From CAZPBN01 sp964584935 (lineage in GTDB: Bacteria > Acidobacteriota > Aminicenantia > Aminicenantales > Aminicenantaceae), in assembly GCA_964584935.1 (NCBI GenBank), contig CAZPBN010000008.1, positions 54,019 to 118,018 on the forward strand: a stretch of DNA of 64,000 nucleotides, in the 5' to 3' direction. This document shows, piece after piece, positions 26,604 through 34,961 of the stretch; the first letter of the stretch is position 1, and each line of letters begins with the position of its first letter. A program made the translations under genes and the position numbers. The notes under the pieces are model-generated. The model was not told the origin of the DNA, searched no databases, and saw only the letters and a list, made by a program, of their open reading frames with translations.

Positions 26604-27107
26604 ATGATAGTCCTTGGAATCGATCCCAGTGTCCGGTCCACAGGATTTGGAATCATTGATGAATGCGAGGGTAAATACTCTGTGATCAGCTACGGAGTGA
26701 TCAAACCCTCTCCTCTCAAATTATTCCACCATAAAATCAATGAAATTCGATCTAATATAGAAAATATCATATCCAATTACAAACCAGATGAGGTGGCGAT
26801 TGAAAATCTATTCTACGCCCAAAATATTAAAACAGCCCTTACTCTTGGACAGACCAGAGGAGCTGTTCTCATAGCTGTTGCTTCCTGCGACTGTAATCTC
26901 TATGAATACTCCCCTTTAGAAATAAAAAAAGCGGTCACAGGATACGGGCAGGCAAATAAACACCAGGTCCAAAAAATGATCAAAACACTTCTCAATATCG
27001 AAGATGACAAAATGGGTTCGGATGAATCGGATGCTCTCGCTGCTGCATTCTGCCACCTAAACTCAAGAAGTTTTTTGAATAAAATTTATAAACAAGACAG
27101 ACATTAG
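26604..27107 (+). CDS. ruvC: Crossover junction endodeoxyribonuclease RuvC
   Basis: 167 residues. The catalytic acids lie in LGIDPSVRSTGFGI (Asp7), VAIENLFYAQN (Glu) and SDESDALAAAF (two Asp near 140), and LGQTRGAVL is conserved. It cuts Holliday junctions symmetrically within RuvABC. It starts 3 bp after yebC and ends 9 bp before ruvA. Confidence 0.96.
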   Translation: MIVLGIDPSVRSTGFGIIDECEGKYSVISYGVIKPSPLKLFHHKINEIRSNIENIISNYKPDEVAIENLFYAQNIKTALTLGQTRGAVLIAVASCDCNLYEYSPLEIKKAVTGYGQANKHQVQKMIKTLLNIEDDKMGSDESDALAAAFCHLNSRSFLNKIYKQDRH

Positions 27108-27116
27108 GAAAGGGGA

Positions 27117-27704
27117 ATGATCGCATATCTCAAGGGATTATTGATACAAAAATCGCCGGACCAGGTTGTCCTTGACACCGGGGGAGTTGGATACAGAGCC
27201 TGGATTCCTCTTTCAACCTATTTGAAACTGGGAAACACTGATGAATCTGTTGAACTTTTTATATACACCTATCTCAGTGATAATGCCATCTCTCTTTACG
27301 GCTTCTATTCGGAAAAAGAAAAAAACATTTTTCAGAGATTGATAAGTATATCAGGCATAGGCCCTAAACTGGCTCTCAATATTCTATCAGGAATTGAAAC
27401 TTCTGATCTGGAAGACGCCATAAGAAAAAGTGATGTCACCCGGCTTTCTTTAATTCCGGGAATTGGAAAAAAAACAGCCATGCGTATAGCTCTTGAGCTT
27501 CAGGAGAAACTGGACCTGAAAGAAAAAATATTAGCTCCGGAAGAATCCACTCACAAAAATGACCTGATATCAGCTCTCACAAACCTGGGATTCAGAAAAA
27601 AAGAAGTGGAAACTATTGTCGATGAAACCATAAGAAAAAGTTCTGCAGACACAGATTTTGAATCCCTCTTAAGGAAAAGCTTGAAGAAACTCTCAAAATT
27701 CTAA
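27117..27704 (+). CDS. ruvA: Holliday junction branch migration protein RuvA
   Basis: 195 residues. An N-terminal OB-fold (MIAYLKGLLIQKSPDQVVLDTGGVGY) is followed by two helix-hairpin-helix motifs (ISGIGPKLALNIL, IPGIGKKTAMRIAL). The C-terminal domain that contacts RuvB (about 145-195) follows a short linker. Length is normal. The AAAGGGGA ribosome binding site overlaps the end of ruvC. Confidence 0.96.
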   Translation: MIAYLKGLLIQKSPDQVVLDTGGVGYRAWIPLSTYLKLGNTDESVELFIYTYLSDNAISLYGFYSEKEKNIFQRLISISGIGPKLALNILSGIETSDLEDAIRKSDVTRLSLIPGIGKKTAMRIALELQEKLDLKEKILAPEESTHKNDLISALTNLGFRKKEVETIVDETIRKSSADTDFESLLRKSLKKLSKF

Positions 27705-27769
27705 TGAAATGAATAGTTCCTTAACTTCTTGCTTGAATCCAGTTCCTTCTATAAAATAGAGCACACACA

Positions 27770-28816
27770 ATGATTAAAGAAAAAAAATTTGAAGCCGTCC
27801 TCAATCCGATAAGAACTAAAGAGGATCTTCTTTTCGAAGACAATCTGCGACCTAAAAATTTCAAAGAATTTATCGGACAGGAAACTGTTAAATCCAATAT
27901 GGATGTATTCATCAAGGCTGCTCAAAAAAGAAATGAGCATTTGGATCATGTCCTTCTTCACGGGCCTCCGGGACTGGGAAAAACAAGCCTCGCTTATTTG
28001 ATCGCTAAAAGCATGGGAGCAGGAATCAAGCCCACTTCAGGTCCTGTGATTGAAAAAACAGGCGATTTATCCGCCATTCTATCCAACATTCAGGAAAGGG
28101 AAATCCTTTTTATTGATGAAATCCACAGACTTCATCCTTCTGTAGAAGAGATTCTCTATTCAGCAATGGAAGATTTTTCTCTGGATATTATTATTGGACA
28201 AGGGCCGGGAGCAAGAAGTCACAAACTCAAGCTCAAGAAATTTACGCTCATTGGAGCAACAACCAGAGCAGGACGCATTTCTCCGCCTTTGAGGGGAAGG
28301 TTTGGAATCATCAACCGTCTTGATTATTACAAAGAAAAGGATTTAAAGGATATTATTAAAAGATCTGCCTTTCTTCTTAACATTGATATTGATGATAAGG
28401 GAGCAACCCAGATCGCTCACAGATCCAGGGGAACACCGCGAGTTGCCAACAGGCTGCTGCGTCGAGTCAGAGATTTCGCCGATGTCAAGGGAGAAGGGAA
28501 AATAACCATAAATGAAGCAACATCAGCTCTGGACATGATGGAAGTCGACTCCAGAGGCCTCGATGAAGTTGACAGAAAAATCATTATGACCATAATCGAA
28601 AACTTTAGCGGCGGGCCTGTCGGAATCAACACCATTGCTGCTGCCATTGATGAAGAAAAAGACACCATTGAATCCATTTATGAACCTTTTCTGATGCGCA
28701 TAGGATTTCTTGCCCGGACGTCAAGAGGCAGGGAAATAACTCCGAGAGCTTACAAGCACTTTGGGCTCAAATACTATCAATCCGATCAGGGAAAACTATT
28801 TCAGAACAAAGATTAG
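27770..28816 (+). CDS. ruvB: Holliday junction branch migration ATPase RuvB
   Basis: 348 residues. Walker A GPPGLGKTSLA, Walker B LFIDEIHRL, sensor-1 GATTRAG and arginine finger LRGRFGI are all present, and the C-terminal winged helix ends with TPRAYKHFGL. It drives RuvA-bound junction migration. A 65-bp gap separates it from ruvA, and no strong ribosome binding site is visible there. Confidence 0.96.
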   Translation: MIKEKKFEAVLNPIRTKEDLLFEDNLRPKNFKEFIGQETVKSNMDVFIKAAQKRNEHLDHVLLHGPPGLGKTSLAYLIAKSMGAGIKPTSGPVIEKTGDLSAILSNIQEREILFIDEIHRLHPSVEEILYSAMEDFSLDIIIGQGPGARSHKLKLKKFTLIGATTRAGRISPPLRGRFGIINRLDYYKEKDLKDIIKRSAFLLNIDIDDKGATQIAHRSRGTPRVANRLLRRVRDFADVKGEGKITINEATSALDMMEVDSRGLDEVDRKIIMTIIENFSGGPVGINTIAAAIDEEKDTIESIYEPFLMRIGFLARTSRGREITPRAYKHFGLKYYQSDQGKLFQNKD

Positions 28817-28861
28817 ATAAAATTGATATGGGATTTCTCAATTTAAAGTTAAATCAGTGAT

Positions 28862-29893
28862 ATGCTCGTCAGTGAATTTGATTATTATCTCCCACCTGAA
28901 TTGATTGCCCAGCACCCCCTTCCCAAAAGAGAACAATCCAGAATGATGGTTGTCAAAAGAGACAGCGGAGATATCACTCATTCTCAATTCAATCACTTTC
29001 CCGATTTTTTGAATGACAAAGATATGCTCGTCTTAAATGATACAAAAGTTCTTCCAGCAAAAATATGGGGGGAAATAGAGGGAAAAACCATTGAATTCCT
29101 TTTTATCAAACAACACAGTCCTGACATATGGGAAGTTCTTTGCCGTCCTGCCAGAAAAATCAATATCGGAGATACCATTGATTTTGAAAATGGATACAAA
29201 GGAAAAATAATCAACAAAGGACCCGAAGGAAGGAGAAAAATTCATTTTTTTTCAAACAATATTATTTCTCTGCTCAAGAAAGCAGGTTATGCCCCTCTTC
29301 CCCCTTACATAAAAAGAGAAGAACATACCGAAAAAACAAGAAAAAAAGATATAGGACGATACCAGACTATCTTTGCCCGGAAAGAAGGAGCCATAGCTGC
29401 TCCTACAGCAGGGCTTCACTTCACTCCGGAAATCCTAAAAAAAATTCAATCTAAAGGTGTATCCATTCAAAAAATCACTCTGGATGTCGGTTTTGCTACG
29501 TTCAAACCGGTGCGTAAAGAACACACAGAAAAAATAAAAATGCTCGAAGAAACTTATGAAATAAGCCAATCCACAGCAGAAAATTTGAATAAAGCGATCC
29601 AAGAATCAAAATCCATCGTATCGGTTGGAACAACAACAGTCCGGGCTCTGGAAAGCTCTATAAAAAATAAAAATATTCTTCCCGGAAGCCGTTCCACCAA
29701 CCTTTTCATTTGCCCCGGTTATAATTTTAAAGTTACAGATAAATTATTAACCAACTTTCATCTCCCTAAATCCACTTTATTGATGCTCGTTTCGGCATTT
29801 GCCGGATTAGACCTTATAAAAAAAGCCTATCAAGAAGCTGTTCAAAAAAGATACCGGTTCTATAGCTACGGAGATTGTATGTTTATTATATAA
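28862..29893 (+). CDS. queA: S-adenosylmethionine:tRNA ribosyltransferase-isomerase
   Basis: 343 residues. It opens with FDYYLPPELIAQHPLPKREQSRMMVV. Further family blocks are FLNDKDMLVLNDTKVLPAK, APTAGLHFT and the C-terminal TNFHLPKSTLLMLVSAFAG. It adds the epoxycyclopentanediol ring to preQ1 at tRNA position 34 in queuosine synthesis. It closes the yebC-ruv run, as in many bacteria; no tgt gene follows within the window. Confidence 0.95.
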   Translation: MLVSEFDYYLPPELIAQHPLPKREQSRMMVVKRDSGDITHSQFNHFPDFLNDKDMLVLNDTKVLPAKIWGEIEGKTIEFLFIKQHSPDIWEVLCRPARKINIGDTIDFENGYKGKIINKGPEGRRKIHFFSNNIISLLKKAGYAPLPPYIKREEHTEKTRKKDIGRYQTIFARKEGAIAAPTAGLHFTPEILKKIQSKGVSIQKITLDVGFATFKPVRKEHTEKIKMLEETYEISQSTAENLNKAIQESKSIVSVGTTTVRALESSIKNKNILPGSRSTNLFICPGYNFKVTDKLLTNFHLPKSTLLMLVSAFAGLDLIKKAYQEAVQKRYRFYSYGDCMFII

Positions 29894-29904
29894 CCTGATT
29901 CGGA

Positions 29905-29994
29905 TTGGATTTCCCGGTCAAGCCGGGCGATGACAAAAGGTCAGACCGGGCAATGACAGGGGAAATGGATTGCCCGATCAAGTCGGACAATGAC
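29905..29994. repeat. Palindromic dispersed repeat, three adjacent copies
   Basis: Copy 1 at about 29905-29934 contains TTCCCGGTCAAGCCGGGCGA then TGACA. A half copy lies at 29941-29958 (GACCGGGCAATGACA). Copy 3 is at 29967-29994 (TTGCCCGATCAAGTCGGACA then ATGACA). Each full copy is an imperfect palindrome around TCAAG. A fourth copy lies at 39857-39885. No gene is seen in the 215-bp gap. Confidence 0.75.
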
Positions 29995-30108
29995 ATATGA
30001 AGGGACTAGTCTCCAAACAGTCCATATAATAAAAAATGATGGTTTCGGTTATTTAAACAGGAACTAGATATAGACCTGAGCCTCATTTGATGTTAAAATA
30101 ATTTTCTT

Positions 30109-30456
30109 ATGAAACACAATACAGACAGAACCACGGAATCAAAATTGAACAGCGTCCTTCATCCATCCAACAAAGCAGAACAATTTATAATCACCATTGT
30201 CTTCAGATATAAAATTTCTCCTAACTACAAAAAAGCGGTTGAGCTGGCGAAAAAAAATCCAACCTACAGAGAAGAAGGAGAAGGAGAATGGATCCGTCAT
30301 TCAGCGGACTACACACAGGCAGAAGTTGAAGATTTATTTAAGCTGTTTAACCTGGTTCATGAATGGGACAACACGGAAGTTCTTATCAATCACAAAAACA
30401 TTCCTTATGGACACCAGCTTTGGCTCCCTCTTATGTGGTTTTATCGAATAAAGTAA
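30109..30456 (+). CDS. Hypothetical protein, 115 residues
   Basis: A soluble, charged small protein with no motif I recognise. The middle reads VELAKKNPTYREEGEGEWIRHSADYTQAEVEDLFKLFNLVHEW, partly helical, and the C-terminus is aromatic (GHQLWLPLMWFYRIK). No signal peptide. The upstream region has no strong ribosome binding site (TTTTCTT before the ATG) but does have TTAAAATAAT, a possible -10. Codon use resembles the neighbouring genes. It lies between the palindromic repeats and the convergent TIGR03067-like gene. Confidence 0.6.
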   Translation: MKHNTDRTTESKLNSVLHPSNKAEQFIITIVFRYKISPNYKKAVELAKKNPTYREEGEGEWIRHSADYTQAEVEDLFKLFNLVHEWDNTEVLINHKNIPYGHQLWLPLMWFYRIK

Positions 30457-30557
30457 CACACTTATATTTTCTCTTTTTACTTTATCTAATGATCGAGAAT
30501 GATTTCATCTTATTTTTAAATAAGACAAATAGATATACTGCCACATATAGCTGAATA

Positions 30558-30986
30558 TTATTCCACTTTTTTCAGAACAAATGTCATAGCACTTCCTGTC
30601 GAATCAAATGAAGGCGCTCTTTCATTTTTCCCGGGTTCACCAAGTACTAAAGTCAAAGTATCTCCCTCAATTTTATAGATTCCAAGCGAAGTTTGTCCTA
30701 TATAGGCAGGAATCCCGGACTCTTTGATTTTGAGATCGATTTCTTTAGGATCAGCCTCTGCATTTGTTTTAAACACCCCGGAATACCAAACGGTTGGATT
30801 GGGAGATTTGACTTTGCAATCATTTCCTGAATAAGTGAATTTCCAGCCCTGGTAATGCTCCTTTCCTTCCCATATTCCTTCAAGCTCACTTTTTCCATTG
30901 GCTCCATACATGCCATCAAAGCTTCCCATATAGATAACACCCATTATTAAAACACAGATTAACATTGCTTTTTTCATTTTTCTCAC
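30558..30986 (-). CDS. Secreted TIGR03067-like protein
   Basis: 142 residues starting at GTG, with AGAGGAGGT ideally spaced; an ATG three codons later would be too far. Signal peptide about 1-28. The lipocalin-like body has LEGIWEG near the start, then DPKEIDLKI, GIYKIEGDTLTL and ERAPSFDS, the order of landmarks in TIGR03067 proteins of planctomycetes and acidobacteria. Function unknown; probably a small periplasmic binding barrel. Confidence 0.75.
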   Translation of the reverse strand: MRKMKKAMLICVLIMGVIYMGSFDGMYGANGKSELEGIWEGKEHYQGWKFTYSGNDCKVKSPNPTVWYSGVFKTNAEADPKEIDLKIKESGIPAYIGQTSLGIYKIEGDTLTLVLGEPGKNERAPSFDSTGSAMTFVLKKVE

Positions 30987-31162
30987 TATTCAAACCTCCT
31001 CTAATTCATATATACTAACTCATATCACATATAAATCCTCAATTCAACACACTTTATCTCAAAAACCAATATGAATCATGAATTGGAAAATGCCCAACAT
31101 CGAATGAAAATCAAATGAATCATTAAAAAAAGTCACTTTATAAAAGGGACATCTAAAAATTG

Positions 31163-31377
31163 AGGGACACTTTACCCATTTACCTTATTTAGTGATGTTC
31201 GATGATTTTGTAGTGATGTTCGATGATTTTGATTTGGAAAATATATGAAGGACACTATACCTGTTTACTTTATTTAATTATATTTAACAATGGCAGGTGA
31301 TTTCTATTTATTATTAAATTAGGTAAATAGGTATAGTGTCCCTATTTTAAAATAAGGTAAATGGGTAAAGTGTCCCT
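31163..31377. repeat. Nested inverted-repeat element (REP/MITE-like), about 215 bp
   Basis: The 28 bp at 31163-31190 (beginning AGGGACACTTTACCCATTTA) are repeated perfectly inverted at 31350-31377. Inside, a related unit at about 31250-31275 (GGACACTATACCTGTTTA) faces its inverted relative at about 31317-31343 (TAGGTATAGTGTCCCT). The unit therefore occurs four times in mirror order. A 21-bp unit beginning TAGTGATGTTCGATGA is tandemly duplicated at 31190-31210 and 31211-31231. There is no transposase frame. The right end is 5 bp from the tryptophanase stop. Confidence 0.8.
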
Positions 31378-31382
31378 GCATT

Positions 31383-32765
31383 TCAGATCTGTTCGAATCT
31401 TGCCGTGAAGTGCCTGAGGTGTTCCGGTTGATAGACTATTTTCAGTCCCTTTATCTTGCTTCGTTCTTTATAAAGCGCTTTCAGGGAATCAGCTATATAG
31501 TTCAAATGAGAAACCGTATAGACTCTTCTCGGTATCGCCAGGCGAACCAGTTCCAACTTGGGATATTCCACTTCCCCTGTTTGTTCATTTGTCTTTGAAA
31601 ACATAACACCGCCAATCTCGACTGCACGAATTCCTGATTTTCTGAACAATTCCACGGTCAAAGTCCATCCAGGGAATTGATGACGCGGAATATGGGGAAG
31701 AAACTGATCAGCCAGTATATAGACGGCATGACCTCCAATAGGATTAAAAACAGGTATTCCTGCCTCTTTTAAAAGATTTCCAAGATACTGCACTTGATTC
31801 ACCCGGTATTCCAGATAATCTTCATCCAGTACTTCCTGAATCCCTATAGAAATGGCTTCAAGATCCCGTCCAGCAAGACCTCCATAGGTTAAAAATCCTT
31901 CGCCTATGATAAGAAGATTTTTAATTTTTTGTGCCAGAGAATCGTCATTCAAGGTAACAAATCCTCCAATGTTCACCAGGGCATCCTTTTTTGCGCTCAT
32001 AGTCGCCCCATCGGCATAGGAGAACATTTCCCTTGAAATTTCCAACATGGATTTACTTGAAAAACCCTTTTCTCTTTTTTTAATAAAATAGGCATTCTCA
32101 GCAAAGCGACAGGCATCAAAGAAAAAGGGAATGCCATATTTCCGGCAAAGGCTGCTCGTATCTTTGATATTTTTGAGTGATACAGGCTGTCCTCCACCAC
32201 TGTTATTGGTCAATGTCAACATAACAAGAGGTATTTTTTCTTTTTCGTTTTCCTTGAAAAAATTCTCCAGTTTTTCCAAATTCATGTTCCCTTTAAATCC
32301 AAAATCAGAGTCAGGATTATAGGCTTCATCAATCACTAAGTTTCTAGCTTCGGCTTCTCTGACCTCAATGTTTGCCCGGGTAGTGTCAAAGTGAATATTG
32401 TTCACCACAACATCCCCTTTTTTCAGTACCGATTGAAAAAGTATCCTTTCCGCTGCTCTTCCCTGATGAGTTGGTACGACATGATCAAATCCGAATACAC
32501 TCTTTACAGATTTTTCAAAATTGAAGAAGCTTTTTGATCCGGCATAAGACTCATCCCCGGTCATCATCCCTGCCCATTGATGATCACTCATTGCAGAAGT
32601 CCCGCTGTCCGTGAGAAGATCGATATAGACCTTCTCAGAAGGAATATCAAACACATTGAATCCGCATTCTTTAAGGAGTTTCTCTCTTTCCTTTTGTGAA
32701 ATCTTCTTTATCGGTTCCACAACCTTTATTTTGAAAGGTTCAACGGGAAGCTTAAAATCAGACAT
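31383..32765 (-). CDS. tnaA: Tryptophanase
   Basis: 460 residues from the ATG at 32765, with GGAGGTG in front. It is a beta-eliminating PLP lyase. NNSGGGQPVS and the PLP lysine (probably Lys260) in MSAKKDALVNIGG are canonical. In the substrate-selecting region it reads GIRAVEIGG with Ile, like tryptophanases, not SMERG with Arg as in tyrosine phenol-lyases; PHIPRHQFPG also favours tryptophanase. It splits tryptophan to indole, pyruvate and ammonia. No tnaC-like leader or permease gene is next to it. The stop codon abuts an inverted-repeat element that may form the transcript end. Confidence 0.9.
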   Translation of the reverse strand: MSDFKLPVEPFKIKVVEPIKKISQKEREKLLKECGFNVFDIPSEKVYIDLLTDSGTSAMSDHQWAGMMTGDESYAGSKSFFNFEKSVKSVFGFDHVVPTHQGRAAERILFQSVLKKGDVVVNNIHFDTTRANIEVREAEARNLVIDEAYNPDSDFGFKGNMNLEKLENFFKENEKEKIPLVMLTLTNNSGGGQPVSLKNIKDTSSLCRKYGIPFFFDACRFAENAYFIKKREKGFSSKSMLEISREMFSYADGATMSAKKDALVNIGGFVTLNDDSLAQKIKNLLIIGEGFLTYGGLAGRDLEAISIGIQEVLDEDYLEYRVNQVQYLGNLLKEAGIPVFNPIGGHAVYILADQFLPHIPRHQFPGWTLTVELFRKSGIRAVEIGGVMFSKTNEQTGEVEYPKLELVRLAIPRRVYTVSHLNYIADSLKALYKERSKIKGLKIVYQPEHLRHFTARFEQI

Positions 32766-32818
32766 AATCACCTCCGGATGTTCAAAAGCACTAGTATTCC
32801 ATTATTTCAAAAGTCTGT

Positions 32819-33712
32819 CTAAAATGAAACAAGTTTTTTGAACTCACCATAGCGTCTTTCTATCTCTGAATTCGACAAACTTTCAAATCGTTCCAGACCA
32901 AAATTCTCTATGGCAAATGACGCCATAACAGTTCCATAAACAGCAGCTCTTCGAATTCCTTTCCGGGTTATTTTCCTTCCTTTATCCAAATAGCCCAGAA
33001 ATCCCCCTGCAAAACAATCCCCTGCTCCGGTGGGATCAACCACACACTCACAAGGAAAAGCGGGAATAGAAAAAATGCTGGTTTCATCAAAAATAAGAAC
33101 CCCATGTTCTCCCTTTTTTACCACAATTATCTCAGGCCCCATATTTATGATGCTCTTTCCGGCTTTAATCAAATTGGGCTCATTTTGAATCAATTTGATT
33201 TCCTGGTCATTGGCAAAAAAAACATCCACTTGTCCAAGGACCTTTAAAAGAGCTTCTTTCTTTTTTTCAATCCAAAAATTCATTGTATCCATAGCCACCA
33301 GCTTCGGCTTTTTGACTTGATTGAGTATATCCTGTTGAAGGGTTGGATCAATATTGGCAAGAAGTACAATGTCAGACAATTCATATTCTTTGGGGATTTG
33401 AGGCTTATATTGTTCCAAAACATTCAATTCGGTCTTTATTGTGGTTCGTATATTGGGATCCTCTCCATACCGGCCTTCCCAAAAGAAAGTTTTCCCTGAT
33501 TCGATTTGAAGACCTTTGATATCTATATCTTTGCTCTTGAAATATTCTATGGTCTTTTGAGGAAAATCCTCTCCAATAACCCCCACTATTTTAGGGTTGG
33601 TGAAAAAACTTGCAGCCACAGCACAATAGGTTCCGGATCCCCCGGCAATTCTTTCTCTTCTGGCTACAGGAGTTTCAATGGTATCAATATTAAACGTTCC
33701 AATAATAATCAT
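32819..33712 (-). CDS. PfkB family sugar/nucleoside kinase
   Basis: 297 residues. The N-terminus MIIIGTFNIDTIETP is followed by AGGSGTYCAVAAS, and the C-terminal signature VVDPTGAGDCFAGGFLGYL carries the catalytic base near Asp232. The substrate is not readable. It sits 16 bp after mtnP on the same strand, so it likely works with it in nucleoside or methylthioribose-type salvage, for instance on adenosine or ribose (inference). Confidence 0.85.
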   Translation of the reverse strand: MIIIGTFNIDTIETPVARRERIAGGSGTYCAVAASFFTNPKIVGVIGEDFPQKTIEYFKSKDIDIKGLQIESGKTFFWEGRYGEDPNIRTTIKTELNVLEQYKPQIPKEYELSDIVLLANIDPTLQQDILNQVKKPKLVAMDTMNFWIEKKKEALLKVLGQVDVFFANDQEIKLIQNEPNLIKAGKSIINMGPEIIVVKKGEHGVLIFDETSIFSIPAFPCECVVDPTGAGDCFAGGFLGYLDKGRKITRKGIRRAAVYGTVMASFAIENFGLERFESLSNSEIERRYGEFKKLVSF

Positions 33713-33728
33713 ACAAATTCCTTTGGTG

Positions 33729-34619
33729 CTATTTTATATATTTTCCAATAATGAATCTGAGTTTTTCTTTAACCTCTTTGGGTATTTCTTGAGTATGGGT
33801 GACAATACAATTTCTCATTGCCTCACTGCATTCACAATCTCCCCTTCTCTTTGGCTCTAATTCTTTCAACGTATTTTTTATTATTGTTTTGGCATTACTG
33901 ATGTTTTTTCTCATATTGTCCAGGATCATTTCCACTGACACCTGTTCCATCTCTTCATGCCAAGCATCATAATCCGTAGAAAGATTCATGGTGGCATAAC
34001 AGATCTCTGCTTCCCGGCATAATTTTGCTTCCGTAGCTCCGGTCATGCCAATCACATCACAACCCAGAGAGCGGTATATATTGGATTCGGCTCTGCTCGA
34101 AAAAGAAGGCCCCTCAATACACATATAGATCCCTCCTTTGTGTACGGGCAAATTGAGTTCCTTGCCCGCATTGTATAGAGATTCCGATAACTGAGGACAC
34201 ACAGGATGAGCAAAACTGATATGAGCTGCGATTCCTTCACCAAAAAAAGAATTTTTCCGTTTTGTCCTGTCAACAAACTGATCAGAAAAGACAATGTCTC
34301 TGGGCTTTATTTCTTCCTTAAGAGATCCCACCGAATTAACAGAAATGATCCTATCCACGCCCAACATCTTAAAACCATAGATGTTGGCACGATAGTTTAT
34401 TTCAGAAGGTAAAAATTTATGGCCTCTTCCATGCCTGCTGAGAAAAGCAACCTTTTTCCCTTCCAGAACACCTATCATATAAGGAGCAGAGGGTTTTCCA
34501 AAAGGAGTCACAATATCAATTTCCTTCACATCTTCAATTCCTTCGATTTCATAAAGACCTGTTCCACCAAGGATTCCTATCTGGATCCGGATATCTTCTA
34601 AATCATGATTGTCCGCCAT
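33729..34619 (-). CDS. mtnP: S-methyl-5'-thioadenosine phosphorylase
   Basis: 296 residues from the ATG at 34619 with AAGGAGGA upstream; a longer reading lacks a site. Family landmarks are GILGGTGLYEIEGI, FLSRHGRGH, INYRANIYGFKMLGVDRIISVNSVGSL, CIEGPSFSSRAE and GMTGATEAKLCREAEICYATMNLSTDYDAW. It phosphorolyses MTA to adenine and methylthioribose-1-phosphate, and some bacterial members also take other purine nucleosides. First gene of a two-gene unit with the PfkB kinase. Confidence 0.93.
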   Translation of the reverse strand: MADNHDLEDIRIQIGILGGTGLYEIEGIEDVKEIDIVTPFGKPSAPYMIGVLEGKKVAFLSRHGRGHKFLPSEINYRANIYGFKMLGVDRIISVNSVGSLKEEIKPRDIVFSDQFVDRTKRKNSFFGEGIAAHISFAHPVCPQLSESLYNAGKELNLPVHKGGIYMCIEGPSFSSRAESNIYRSLGCDVIGMTGATEAKLCREAEICYATMNLSTDYDAWHEEMEQVSVEMILDNMRKNISNAKTIIKNTLKELEPKRRGDCECSEAMRNCIVTHTQEIPKEVKEKLRFIIGKYIK

Positions 34620-34763
34620 TTTTTCCTCCTTTATTGAAGTTACCTGTATATAATTTATATGATAAAAAATCAAGGATTAAAAGGATTGAAGTTCCTCCAA
34701 TTTTAAATTTCTATAATAAACATCAGAAGCAATAAGCATTGAGGGTTCTTGTTACAACGATTT

Positions 34764-34895
34764 CGTCAGAAGTAAGACGTGAGACGTGAGATGATATCAA
34801 ATATAATATCGTTAGAAGTAAGACGTGAGACGTGAGACGTGAGATGATATTGAATATAATATAATTTCGCAGAACATGAGAAGTCAGATGAGAAA
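34764..34895. repeat. Tandem array of heptad repeats (GTNAGAY)
   Basis: Unit 1 (34764-34808) carries heptads GTCAGAA, GTAAGAC, GTGAGAC, GTGAGAT, then an AT-rich spacer. Unit 2 (34809-34866) carries GTTAGAA, GTAAGAC, GTGAGAC twice, GTGAGAT and the same spacer. A third, degenerate unit starts at 34867. The two units differ by one GTGAGAC heptad and spacer length, a sign of slippage. No gene is seen in the 342-bp gap. Confidence 0.8.
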
Positions 34896-34923
34896 TATTT
34901 TTGAATCCTTAGTTTAAAAAGTT

Positions 34924-34952
34924 TTGATTTTTATGAGATAAACCATTATTCT
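34924..34952 (+). promoter_or_regulatory. Promoter for the sirtuin gene, giving a near-leaderless start
   Basis: TTGATT, a 17-bp spacer and TATTCT (34947-34952) would start RNA at about 34959, within a few bases of the ATG at 34962. That ATG has no ribosome binding site. Confidence 0.4.
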
Positions 34953-34961
34953 ATTGAAGTT

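Noticed and set aside
31163..31377. Insertion sequence
   Set aside because: No transposase-like frame is present between the inverted repeats, so it is listed as a repeat element only.
34764..34895. CRISPR-like array
   Set aside because: Repeat units are 7 bp with near-identical spacers, not unique spacers, and no cas genes are nearby.
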